DNA of 50,015 nucleotides, from positions 1 to 50,015 of IMG/VR virus record IMGVR_UViG_3300028595_000002, one strand, 5' to 3'. The notes beneath the pieces are model-generated. The model ran no database searches, was not told the origin of the DNA, and saw only the letters and a program-made list of their open reading frames with translations. Origin of the DNA: a virus. Below, in pieces: positions 10,022 through 17,332 of this stretch (position 1 is its first letter; each line of letters begins with the position of its first letter). Made by a program: the position numbers and the translations under genes.

Positions 10022-12430
10022 CTAAAAGTATTTGAAGATAATCTTAGGTCTTTTTAATTCAAATAACATCCTCATAGCCATACAGTCACTAAAATCTGGG
10101 GATCTTCATAATCTCTCCTTAACTAACTCTTTCCCTTCTATAGCAAACTTTCAATCCTTGTCTAGGTCTTTTATTTTAATCTGTAATAGCTCTTGGGTTA
10201 GTTGCTCCTTAACAAATTCATCACAATTCACATGAACTATTCATAGTTTTATTTGCTCACATAACTTAAAATAACATTGAGATTTTAGATTGGCATAATT
10301 AGCCCTTTTTGCTAAGTCTTTAGTTGCTCTCCTCTCTTCTATAGCTCTAGCATTATTGATAAAACCCCTACATCCTCTAATTTGATCTATTACTCAACCT
10401 CATAATCAATCCTCATCAATTACTATATGGTTTCTTGGGATATTATTTCACATAGAAATACGTATTATTTGCTGTGCCAACTCTTGTAAATCTGTTTTCT
10501 TTTGATGAAAAACCTGTAAAACAGTTAATCATCTCCAAAGCATTATTACGGTTTTGTCATTACCCTTTCTGGCAACATCACAAGATAGATAAAACTTCTT
10601 ATCCTCATCTATAGTAGAGTCTTTCTTGAAAATACTTGAAACTGAATCTATATCCAATAACAATCAATCTTCATCTGAATATTCAAAATTACCGTATAAT
10701 AACCTCTGAACTGTTACGTGATCTCATTTCTTTAAATTATCAACGTATTCTTTCTTGATACTAGGATTATCGGTTACTAAAGCAGGTACAAACGCTTTAG
10801 TGGGTTCTAAATTGCCTTCTTTATACGGTTTGTAGTAGTCATAATAAATCCAATTCCTCGCTGGATTACAAGTAAATAACATTTTAGGTATAGTTTCCCA
10901 ACCTTCACCAGATAAAACCGAAAGTCTTCATCTCAAAACACTGATACATTTGCTGTTGATCTCTTGGGCTTCATCTAAGAATACGCCAGTAAGTCAATAA
11001 CTTCATAATCTGTCGAAGTTAGGATCAGATGGTAAATTCTGTAGGTCAGTTAAAAATATTCGTGATCAATTTTGAAATTCTATTACTCAATCCAAAGCGT
11101 TATATTTGTAAAAAGGCTTCTTTAACCCTAACATCTTTATGATATCAAATAAAGTTATCATAGTTGTTAGTTTTAACCTCTTTAGCTCACATCTTCAAAT
11201 TAACCATTGCGAACCGTTGTACTCTAAGCACTTACTAACTACCCAAAAACATCAGATATAGCTATTATGAGTTACCATGAAATCGTTAGTTATATACAAT
11301 CAATCATCTTTAGAAACTGTAATACATTGTGCTTCTTGTTTTCATATATATTTAATGTTTTTTATAACTAAACCCATTCTACTTCTACCACCTTGATATT
11401 TTGTTCATCTATCTTTTTTTCTTGTTAAATTAAACAATAAAGATCTATCAGACAATGTAACAATAACTTCGTAATATACTCACCGTCTTTTCTTTCATTT
11501 ATAAGTACAAAATTTATTAACAGTAATTAAATTAGCCCTACCTCCTATACTTCTTATTAAATATTGAAAATCTAGTGCTAATTGTTTACTTTTTGCAGTT
11601 AAAGAACATCTTCAGTTTGTTCAAACAGTTCAATCTGTATCCATTAACCCTTTTATACATTGACTCCTAGTATATAGGTCTCCTTCCATTATTTGTCTAG
11701 GTATTTTTTTCTTTTCACATCTAACGCCTTTCATTCATAACTCATTCAAAATATCATTCATTTTCGATCATAAATATCACTTAGCTTTTCTATAACTGCT
11801 AAGGATTCTATAAGCATATTTACGTCAATTGTACTTTGATATAGAAATTCATTTTGGTAACAAACGTTTAAAGCTATCTATTAATTCTTGGTCTTCAGTT
11901 GTAAAAATAACTGCTCCAGTAGTAAGTCATCAATCTCATAATAAAGCACCTACTAAATAAGGATGTAATTTTGTATAAGGTTTTCAAAAATCTAATGCCT
12001 CACATGTTGGAATCTTTATTTTTATTCATCTATCAAAAAAATCCTTTATCTCCCTAAGACTTCTATTAGCTAATGTTTTTTGTCATCTTTTAGGTTTCCA
12101 ACTTAACCATAAATGATCCAAACAACACCTAACCTTAATTCAAGTATCAAACTCAACTTCGTAAATATCTTTTTTTCATTGAGGATGTATTGCTATTACT
12201 TTTGTTGTTCATCAACTTGGACTAATTAAAGATTGTCATATCTTAATCTCTCACATCCTGATCCATCAGTCGGGCGTTAGTATTTTACTATATAAAGGTT
12301 GTGCTTTTCAACCTCTAGCCCCACCTCAATACAATACCTCATTCGTTTTATTGTCATTTAGTAATTGCAAAGCTTGGTACTGCTTAGCAAAAGGCTTAAA
12401 TTCAACGATATGGTTTTCTTGTGATTTCAT
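10022..12430 (-). CDS. terL: Terminase large subunit interrupted by an intein
   Basis: An 802-residue precursor. Residues 1-42 and 390-802 form a normal 455-residue packaging motor: Walker A GGARGGK (36-42) continued by S390, Walker B GVFLDEAQ (482-489), and a nuclease domain with acidic residues at D618, D672-E673 and a final SPDFSDC (778-784). Between K42 and S390 sits a 347-residue intein. The ATPase translocates DNA into the capsid and the nuclease cuts concatemers. ATG at 12428-12430, TAG at 10022-10024; it starts 10 bases after terS. Very many glycines are TGA, including one in the Walker A loop. Removing the intein gives a continuous GGARGGKSYIG, which strongly supports the boundaries. 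Confidence 0.95.
11264..12304 (-). other. Class 3-like intein with LAGLIDADG endonuclease
   Basis: Residues 43-389 of the TerL precursor. The N-terminal splicing block is AQPLYSKILTPDGW and the C-terminal end is MVTHN, followed by Ser+1 of the extein. Residue 1 is alanine, not Cys/Ser/Thr. A Trp in block B (W108 in DHLW), a Cys in block F (C369 in AQCITV) and a Thr before the final HN (T387) match the WCT set of class 3 inteins, in which the block F Cys starts splicing. Two LAGLIDADG motifs, LVGALLGDGGL (about 159-169) and GLMDTDG (261-267), show a homing endonuclease. TGA encodes several of the motif glycines, so the element is adapted to the recoded host. Activity is inferred. Confidence 0.9.
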
Positions 12431-12440
12431 ATTAATTAAA

Positions 12441-12896
12441 TTATTCTTCTATCTTAGCATCCTCTACATCCTCTTTCTTATCTTGAGTAGGATTAACTAT
12501 CACAATCTTAGTAGGTGATATAGGCTCTCAATCCCTTCAAGTTACCTCTGAGCGTTTGCTAAACTGATCTTTCAATACCCTTTCCAGATACCATTTGGCA
12601 GTTTCTCCATCCGATAAGTTATCGTAAATAGTCTTCAAGGCTTTCAACATCGGCTTAGCCCTTAGTTGCTCCACCCTTACAGGATCTAGGTGTCAACTCC
12701 TTAGCCAATAATAATAAGTAGTCCTATCCACTCCTATATGCTGACAAGCAGTGGTTACGTTTGCTCAAATGGATAATGCTATTTCTAATTCTGCAATCTT
12801 CCTCTCCCTTGCTTTACTATCCATCCTGAATTTCTTTTGCTTCAATTTAGATTCTCCATCTCTTGATAAATTGGTTTCTTGCTTTTTTCTCGACAT
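12441..12896 (-). CDS. terS: Terminase small subunit
   Basis: A 151-residue DNA-binding protein. After a basic N-terminus (MSRKKQETNLS) it has a helix-turn-helix around residues 50-72 (NVTTACQHIGVDRTTYYYWL) typical of phage small terminases, then a helical oligomerisation part (ALKTIYDNLSDGETAKWYL) and an acidic tail. Small terminase recognises the packaging site and loads the large subunit. ATG at 12894-12896, TAA at 12441-12443. It is the first gene of the late arm, directly below a consensus promoter. Confidence 0.88.
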
Positions 12897-12923
12897 TTTT
12901 GTGTTAAAAATAATAATATCTGT

Positions 12924-12952
12924 AATATATATAAGTTTAACTAAAATGTCAA
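12924..12952 (-). promoter_or_regulatory. Main late promoter
   Basis: The minus strand reads TTGACA, a 17-base spacer, TATATT, about 30 bases upstream of terS. This is the strongest promoter-like sequence reading into the late arm. Confidence 0.75.
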
Positions 12953-13084
12953 TTTACTTATAATGGTATGTGCAAAAAATGCACTTTCTAAACAAAAAAG
13001 TATCGATCATTTTGCCTACGCCAACAAAACGATAGAAATACCTAAAAATACACTAACCTATCAACTTGTTTTATTATAGCCTAG

Positions 13085-13118
13085 TTTTGCCTGTTCGGAA
13101 TTTTCCGCTCAGGCAAAA
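13085..13118. other. Nine-base-pair hairpin
   Basis: TTTTGCCTG (13085-13093) faces CAGGCAAAA (13110-13118), with a second small stem (CGGAA/TTCCG) inside. There is no U-tract after it on either strand, so it is a structured element of unknown role in the gene-poor region rather than a clear terminator. Confidence 0.5.
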
Positions 13119-13133
13119 AATGCCATAACAAAC

Positions 13134-13154
13134 AAAAAAACCCCTTGGTAGGGG
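13134..13154 (-). terminator. Terminator on the minus strand
   Basis: CCCC (13141-13144) faces GGGG (13151-13154), and the minus strand continues into seven T residues (13134-13140). It would stop leftward transcripts that start inside the gene-poor region before they reach the terS promoter. Confidence 0.5.
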
Positions 13155-13350
13155 AACTGGCTCAAAAAGACTTTCATTATATTAACCAGAAAACACATTT
13201 TCTATAAAAAGGTTTTACATAGCCTAAATCAACTATGTACCTTAATGATAATCTAAATAAATCAAAAATGCAAAACTTTTTACTAAATTAAAGTCAGACA
13301 TCGTCAGACAAGAAAACTACCTAGAAAATAATATAAGAACCCTTAAAAAA
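13155..13350. other. Gene-poor stretch without clear features
   Basis: Short open frames only, all under 40 codons and without recognisable products. It is A/T-rich; I see no repeat or promoter I can support. Confidence 0.4.
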
Positions 13351-13379
13351 ATTCATTCTCTACGGTGGGGAGACCTAAT
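13351..13379 (+). repeat. Hairpin repeat, copy 1
   Basis: ATTCATTCTCTACG...CCTAAT, 29 bases, repeated with four changes at 13478-13506. TCTC faces GAGA in a small hairpin that contains a GGGGAG stretch 7 bases before an ATG at 13378-13380. In this copy the hairpin could cover a ribosome-binding site. Confidence 0.55.
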
Positions 13380-13476
13380 GAAAACCTTTGTGGGAGCTAA
13401 AGTATATTTTATAAAACCTAGTAAAACCACTAGCAAAAACAAAGAATCCTTTAAAATAGCAGTTTGGCGTTTTTAG
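13378..13476 (+). CDS. Possible 32-residue peptide
   Basis: ATG at 13378-13380 to TAG at 13474-13476, starting MKTFVGAKVYFIKPS and ending in AVWRF. It is the only small frame in this region with a good ribosome-binding-like sequence (GGGGAG) in front. It lies between the two hairpin repeats. No family is recognised and it may not be translated. Confidence 0.3.
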   Translation: MKTFVGAKVYFIKPSKTTSKNKESFKIAVWRF

Positions 13477-13477
13477 A

Positions 13478-13506
13478 ATTCATTCTCTACGATGGGAGAA
13501 CCTAAT
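13478..13506 (+). repeat. Hairpin repeat, copy 2
   Basis: Second copy of the element at 13351-13379. The stem is kept and lengthened (TTCTC facing GAGAA), but the sequence after it is ATC rather than ATG, so no start codon follows. Confidence 0.55.
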
Positions 13507-13517
13507 CGATTACGAAT

Positions 13518-13590
13518 TCTAAGCGAAAGTTAAAATTACATAAGTAATCCTAATTTTAACCCCGTCGAATTCGACGGGTTTAAAAATATA
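13518..13590 (+). ncRNA. Structured RNA ending in a terminator-like palindrome
   Basis: GTTAAAATTA faces TAATTTTAAC in a 10-bp stem, directly followed by CCCGTCGAATTCGACGGG, a perfect palindrome, then TTTAAAAATATATTT. Together with the upstream hairpin repeats this looks like the 3' end of a small transcript. No promoter could be assigned, so the RNA is a prediction. Confidence 0.45.
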
Positions 13591-13656
13591 TTTGCTCTAC
13601 TAGGGACTTAGCTTATCCATGCGGTTATATGTCGGAAATGGGGAAAAAATTATAGA

Positions 13657-13712
13657 GGGGGGTATATGGATAGTTCCAGTTATTCTCAATAGGGTATACC
13701 CCCCCCCTTTTT
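13657..13712 (+). terminator. Strong G/C-run terminator
   Basis: GGGGGGTATA (13657-13666) faces TATACCCCCC (13695-13704), followed by TTTTT (13708-13712). The plus-strand orientation suggests it insulates the early promoters downstream from transcripts starting in this region. Confidence 0.6.
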
Positions 13713-14076
13713 AGCACCTTATCACGTTGGTTGCCAGAATGCCAGTTCTTTAGATTTGGAAAGTATAATATTATGTGTGGTATTCTAAAACTCATTTAAA
13801 GGTTGTTTTTAGAAGACTTATAAATATCTTGGTGTGATTATACCAGAAACTTAAAAGAACCCCCTAAAAAACGATGTCAATACCTGTCTCGTTGTTGTTG
13901 ATGGATTTTTAATGAGTCGAAATGATAATAAAATGGTTCACATAATATATGATATGTTAACCAACGACTAACAAGCCACTTAGAGCGAGGGGGAAAGTTT
14001 GACTATTGCTTATTTTATAGTGGTTGCTCCTCCGTTTTAGATTAGCACGTTGGCACCTCCGGTGATAAGGTGCTAA
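13711..14076. repeat. Long-range 15-base inverted repeat
   Basis: TTAGCACCTTATCAC (13711-13725) is the exact reverse complement of 14062-14076. The right arm also closes a local structure: TTAGCAC (14042-14048) pairs with GTGCTAA (14070-14076) and CACC with GGTG inside it. The sequence between the arms has no supported gene. It may be a large fold or a replication-related site. Confidence 0.5.
13788..13840 (+). repeat. Dispersed 53-base repeat, copy A
   Basis: Starts AAACTCATTTAAAGG and contains GTTTTTAGAAGA. By hand count it matches copy B (45164-45216) at about 46 of 53 positions and copy C (20175-20226, opposite strand) at about 44. Here it is not in a gene. Confidence 0.7.
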
Positions 14077-14140
14077 TTTGTTGACTTTATGTATTTTATG
14101 GGATAATTTAGAATAAAAAAAGTTTTTATATATGTTTGAG

Positions 14141-14340
14141 ACATCCTAAATTGTATCCTAAAGTATCCTAAATTGTATCCTAAAGTATCCTAAATTGTAT
14201 CCTAAAACCTATCCTAAAATATCCTAAAGTATCCTAAATTGTATTCTAAAGTATCCTAAGTTAACCTAAATCCTAACCTAATACATCCTAACTTCTACCC
14301 TAAAGAACCTTAATCAATATCCTAAAGTATCCTAATGTCT
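14141..14340. repeat. Iteron-like array of TATCCTAAA
   Basis: About 15 copies of TCCTAA, mostly within TATCCTAAA and spaced about 11 bases apart, alternate with TTG and G spacers. The array degenerates to the right. It lies in the divergent gene-poor region ahead of the early promoters, so binding of a replication initiator or early regulator is plausible. Confidence 0.7.
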
Positions 14341-14425
14341 ATTTTATAATACCTAATAGTTAATATAAGAAGTGTTGAAAGTATATTTATAGTTTATACC
14401 TTATTATGTAAAAAGTATTCTAAAT

Positions 14426-14453
14426 TAATACTATTAAGTACTTAATAGTATTA
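14426..14453. repeat. 28-base perfect palindrome
   Basis: TAATACTATTAAGT followed by its exact reverse complement ACTTAATAGTATTA. A palindrome this long in the presumed origin region may be a dimer-binding operator or an extruding element for replication. Confidence 0.6.
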
Positions 14454-14497
14454 TATATAATATATTATAGTTTCCTCTCCTTCCTTCTTTATGGCTG

Positions 14498-14547
14498 ACA
14501 CGGACGTTTAGTAAGTGCTAATACACGGACGTTTACTAAGTACTAAT
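14498..14547 (+). repeat. Two 25-base direct repeats
   Basis: ACACGGACGTTTAGTAAGTG... and ACACGGACGTTTACTAAGTA... lie head to tail, differing at two positions. They sit about 130 bases upstream of the first early promoter and may be operator sites. Confidence 0.6.
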
Positions 14548-14639
14548 ACAAGGAAGATTCGCTCTCTGTTCCTAATCTATGACCTTTCGGAGTTTTCCTA
14601 AACCTCAAAACTTCCTTTGTTTATGCTATACTTAAGTAA

Positions 14640-14701
14640 AACTAAAAAAACTAAAAAAAGTATAATAAAAACTTGTATTTACTAAAAAGATATATTATAA
14701 T
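14640..14701 (+). promoter_or_regulatory. Early promoter 1 with A-rich upstream element
   Basis: TTGTAT (14673-14678), 17 bases, TATAAT (14696-14701), preceded by phased A-tracts (ACTAAAAAAACTAAAAAAAG). The same module recurs at 15157-15235. Confidence 0.75.
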
Positions 14702-14751
14702 ACTTATGTATTCAAAATAAGAATACAAAATTTATATTTTAAAATTATATT

Positions 14752-15120
14752 ATGGAAGCTACAAAAATAAAAGAAGAAATTTCAAACTTAACTGTTAGAA
14801 AAAAGGAGACCCTAATGGGGCTTTTAGGATCGTATAAGATCCTAAAAAGACAAACGGGAGGGAGTAATTTTATTGTTCCCTCATTTAATGTTTGGTTATC
14901 CCAAATATATGGGATAGACCAAATAAAAACCAACACATTTAAAGGTTGGTTTAATGAAGGATATAAAGTTAAAAAAGGCGAAAAAGGGTATATGTTTTTC
15001 ACTAGACCCATAAAAGGGAAGGTGAAAGACAAAAAAGACGAAGAATACAGGTTCTTCAAAACTTGTTTTGTCTTCACGGAAAAACAAGTTGAAAAAAACT
15101 TAAAAGAAAAGAAGTCGTAA
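14752..15120 (+). CDS. ArdC N-terminal domain protein
   Basis: A 122-residue protein and the first early gene. It matches the ArdC N-terminal pattern: a helical start, a substrate-like FNVWLSQIYG segment, then GYKVKKGEKGYMFFTRP and KTCFVFTEKQVE. ArdC-type domains bind single-stranded DNA and protect incoming DNA from restriction; here the metalloprotease domain of full ArdC is absent. ATG at 14752-14754, TAA at 15118-15120, then a terminator. It has few glycines and no TGA. Expression first on entry fits anti-restriction, but a regulatory role is also possible because a 10-bp inverted repeat with the iteron core lies inside the gene. Confidence 0.7.
   Translation: MEATKIKEEISNLTVRKKETLMGLLGSYKILKRQTGGSNFIVPSFNVWLSQIYGIDQIKTNTFKGWFNEGYKVKKGEKGYMFFTRPIKGKVKDKKDEEYRFFKTCFVFTEKQVEKNLKEKKS
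14822..14847. promoter_or_regulatory. Inverted repeat with iteron core inside the ArdC-like gene
   Basis: TTTTAGGATC (14822-14831) and GATCCTAAAA (14838-14847), 6-base loop. The core ATCCTAAA equals the unit of the array at 14141-14340, so one protein may bind both places. Confidence 0.45.
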
Positions 15121-15136
15121 GGCTTCTTTTTTTTTG
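15109..15136 (+). terminator. Terminator after the ArdC-like gene
   Basis: AAGAAG faces CTTCTT across the stop codon region, followed by a run of nine or more T. It separates the first gene from the next promoter. Confidence 0.7.
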
Positions 15137-15156
15137 TCTTAAATAAGCTATCTTTT

Positions 15157-15235
15157 AAGTAAAACTAAATAAAACTAAAAAAAACTAAAAAAACTATAAA
15201 AAAAACTTGCATTTACTAAAAAGATAGATTATAAT
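15157..15235 (+). promoter_or_regulatory. Early promoter 2 with A-rich upstream element
   Basis: TTGCAT (15207-15212), 17 bases, TATAAT (15230-15235). Spacer and upstream A-tracts are nearly the same as in early promoter 1, so the two were probably duplicated or are controlled together. Confidence 0.75.
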
Positions 15236-15244
15236 TGTTTTAGA

Positions 15245-15452
15245 AAGTTAGGAATTGAGAAATTCCTGACAAACTCCCAGAGGAGGCAAACCTCTCGGAG
15301 GTGTTCCTTAAAATCTTGCCGAAACACTAAGAAGGACTTAGTCTAGCGGCAAACCAGTTACTCTCGGCGGAGGGTAACACCATCCCAACAAATCAGTTTG
15401 GGGGTCTCCTTACAAGGAGGCTCTCAAATATTATTTTAGGGGAAACCCCTTT
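15245..15452 (+). ncRNA. Seven-hairpin structured leader RNA
   Basis: About 210 bases between early promoter 2 and the next start codon are packed with stems: AGGAATT/AATTCCT; CTCC/GGAG enclosing AGAGG/CCTCT; TTGCCG/CGGCAA enclosing CTAAG/CTTAG; GTTAC/GTAAC with CTC/GAG; CCCAA/TTGGG; CTCCTT/AAGGAG; AGGGG/CCCCT followed by TTTTATATTTTT. GC content is well above the surroundings, as in a real RNA. The last hairpin with its U-tract could terminate or attenuate. I do not recognise the family; it may be a leader, a riboswitch-like element or a free ncRNA. Confidence 0.65.
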
Positions 15453-15473
15453 TATATTTTTAAATTATTTATT

Positions 15474-15722
15474 ATGAATACAGAAATAAAAAAAAACCTT
15501 TTAGAGGTAAAGAAAACAAAGATTAATAATATGAAATTCTATGGGTGCAACCTGCACTACGCAAAAACCCTTAGAGTTAAATGGATTACAGAAGACATTA
15601 GACTAATAAAACTTATAAATGACTTGTTAGGGTGAAGGAGAAAAACCAACGCTTCAAAAAAGACAATAGAGGAACTAAAAATACAAATAAAAATACAATA
15701 CCGCATTAATAGAGTTTTTTAA
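15474..15722 (+). CDS. Small early protein, 82 aa
   Basis: Begins MNTEIKKNLLEVKKTK, basic and helical, with one TGA-coded glycine (NDLLGGRRKTN). ATG at 15474-15476 and TAA at 15720-15722. The first nine codons are almost the same as those of the next gene, so the two share a duplicated start region. The upstream sequence is A/T-rich without a Shine-Dalgarno motif. Function unknown; small basic early proteins often act on host processes. Confidence 0.7.
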
Positions 15723-15751
15723 ACTTAATTTTATTATTTAATAATTATATT

Positions 15752-15904
15752 ATGAATACAGAAATAAAAAACCTTGAGTTCCTAATTGATAGTAAACTAT
15801 CAGAGTTAGAAACTTTAAAGGATTTTGACGAGACTTTTAATCTTGTCAAAGAAATAAAGAGCTTGTCTGATACCTTAGACGCTCTTTATCGTAAGTTTGC
15901 TTAA
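15752..15904 (+). CDS. Small coiled-coil protein, 50 aa
   Basis: MNTEIKNLEFLIDSKLSELE and further acidic heptad-like sequence, probably one helical hairpin. ATG at 15752-15754, TAA at 15902-15904. It shares its 5' end with the preceding gene and is followed by the conserved intercistronic linker. No function can be assigned. Confidence 0.65.
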   Translation: MNTEIKNLEFLIDSKLSELETLKDFDETFNLVKEIKSLSDTLDALYRKFA

Positions 15905-15925
15905 TTTATTATTTAATTATTTATT

Positions 15926-16582
15926 ATGAAAAATTTTAATGATATGACAGAAGACGAACAAATAAAGGAAGTTAAAAAGAATTGGTGCATCATGGAATTT
16001 ATAGCGAACCCAAGCAAAAAGGTAATTTTAGAGGCTGTAAAAAGGCACTGATACTCCATACAATGGATTCATAATCCTAGTGAAGAAGTGAAATTAGAAG
16101 CTGTAAAAAAAAATTGAGAAGCCATACAATGGATTCATAATCCTAGTGAAGAAGTGAAATTAATGGCTGTTAAAAAAAATTGATATTCCATACAATGGAT
16201 ACATAATCCTAGTGAAGAAGTGAAATTAGAAGCTGTTAAACAAATTTGATATTCCATACAATGGATTCATAATCCTAGTGAAGAAGTGAAATTAGAAGCT
16301 GTAAAACAAAATTGATGGGCTATACAACAGATACATAATCCTAGTGAAGAGTTAATGTTGGAAGCTGTAAAACAAACTTGATATTCCATACAATGGATTC
16401 ATAATCCTAGTGAAGAAGTGAAATTAATGGCTGTTAAACAAAATTGAGAAGCTATACAATATATACATAATCCTAGTGAAGAGTTAATGTTAGAGGCTGT
16501 TAAACAAAATTGAGAAGCTATACAACGGATTCATAACCCAACACAAAAAGTAAAAGATATGGCAAATTGAAAAAGTACTTAA
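15926..16582 (+). CDS. DUF4116-like tandem repeat protein
   Basis: A 218-residue protein made of eight clear 22-residue repeats and one degenerate repeat at the start. The consensus is AVKQNGxAIQWIHNPSEEVKL, close to the DUF4116 repeat, in which the lysine-x-asparagine-glycine is conserved. The glycine is TGA in every clear unit, an unusually direct proof of the code. DNA identity between units is very high, so the array expanded recently. Each unit should form a helical pair stacking into a solenoid that binds proteins. ATG at 15926-15928, TAA at 16580-16582. Role in the phage unknown; a host-factor binder is a guess. Confidence 0.75.
15992..16548 (+). repeat. 66-base coding tandem repeats
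   Basis: About eight consecutive 66-base units inside the DUF4116-like gene, each with ATTCATAATCCTAGTGAAGA or a close variant. Variation is concentrated in the two or three codons after TGA. Confidence 0.8.
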
Positions 16583-16603
16583 TTTATTATTTAAAACTAC
16601 ATT

Positions 16604-16756
16604 ATGAATTATGAATTACAAACGATCGCTGTACAGATAGAAAAAGAAATTGTACAAAAGATCAAAGAAATAAATAGAGAAAAAGGAAGAACTATTACAT
16701 GACTTATAAGGACTTTATTAATACGTGAAATAGAGGAAAACAAAAAGGATGCTTAA
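16604..16756 (+). CDS. Ribbon-helix-helix-like regulator, 50 aa
   Basis: MNYELQTIAVQIEKEIVQKI starts with a β-strand of alternating residues and is followed by two helices (INREKGRTITGLIRTLLIRE), the layout of ribbon-helix-helix DNA-binding proteins. The turn glycine is TGA. ATG at 16604-16606, TAA at 16754-16756. It may repress the early promoters; this is inferred from the fold pattern. Confidence 0.6.
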
Positions 16757-16778
16757 TTTATTATTTAACCAAAAACTT

Positions 16779-16922
16779 ATGAACTATGAAGAAATAGATG
16801 AGGTTACCTTAGACTACAAGGAAAGATACCTATTAGCTTTAGAGGATGAGGAATTCTTAAAAGAAATAGAAGACCAAAGGGAGTTGGCTTTTATATTAGA
16901 CCCTAATACTGAAATATGGTAG
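16779..16922 (+). CDS. Small acidic protein, 47 aa
   Basis: MNYEEIDEVTLDYKERYLLA, strongly acidic. Shares the MNYE start with the preceding gene and the same type of upstream linker. TAG at 16920-16922. Acidic tiny early proteins can mimic DNA or bind host enzymes, but nothing specific can be said. Confidence 0.6.
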   Translation: MNYEEIDEVTLDYKERYLLALEDEEFLKEIEDQRELAFILDPNTEIW

Positions 16923-17113
16923 AAGCTAATATTTATATATTTTCTTTCTTAGATATTGTAATTTGTTTATCATTTTACAATATCTTAATAGCTTTGCTAT
17001 TGTCAAAGTTTGGAGGTTTTAAGGCTTTCAATATATCTTTATTCTTGTTGATATATATGCTGATATTCCTTTTTCTTATCCATTGATTTTACGTTTTATT
17101 ATTAATGTATTAG
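16916..17113 (+). CDS. Membrane protein, 65 aa
   Basis: Two strongly hydrophobic segments (about residues 7-30 and 37-62; e.g. FLLIYMLIFLFLI), with a short loop containing SKFGGFKAF. ATG at 16916-16918 overlaps the preceding gene by 7 bases; TAG at 17111-17113 abuts the next ATG. First of three coupled membrane-protein genes. Confidence 0.65.
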
Positions 17114-17332
17114 ATGAAACTATTAAAACTAATAAGCTATATTGATTATGGCTTACGGATCTTGTATTTACTTGATATTGTTGATGTTTTGCAATATACA
17201 GATCCATTTGTAATAAAACTAGATTTAGTTGTTTATTGGAGCAATTGCGTATTCATTGGCGTATGAATAGGTGCTTTATTATGACAACTCCTAGTTTATT
17301 TAGAATTTAAAATAAAAACAAAAATATGATAA
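17114..17332 (+). CDS. Membrane protein, 72 aa
   Basis: MKLLKLISYIDYGLRILYLL starts one hydrophobic stretch and VFIGVGIGALLGQLLVYL a second, glycine-rich one, with TGA glycines. The ATG follows the previous stop without a gap, and the 3' end overlaps the next gene by 7 bases. The glycine-rich second helix suggests packing in a complex with the neighbouring membrane proteins. Confidence 0.65.

Noticed and set aside
12963-13079. A 38-residue plus-strand frame starting MVCAKNAL
   Set aside because: No ribosome-binding site, motif or coupling to other genes; it lies over the late promoter region.
14141-14340. CRISPR array
   Set aside because: The repeated unit is about 11 bases with no unique spacers of 25-40 bases, and no cas genes are near.
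15245-15452. tRNA cluster or TGA-reading tRNA
   Set aside because: The stems do not form cloverleaves and no T-loop sequence was seen here or in the other structured gaps.
15992-16548. Noncoding satellite repeat
   Set aside because: The 66-base units keep one frame through all copies and match a known protein repeat pattern.
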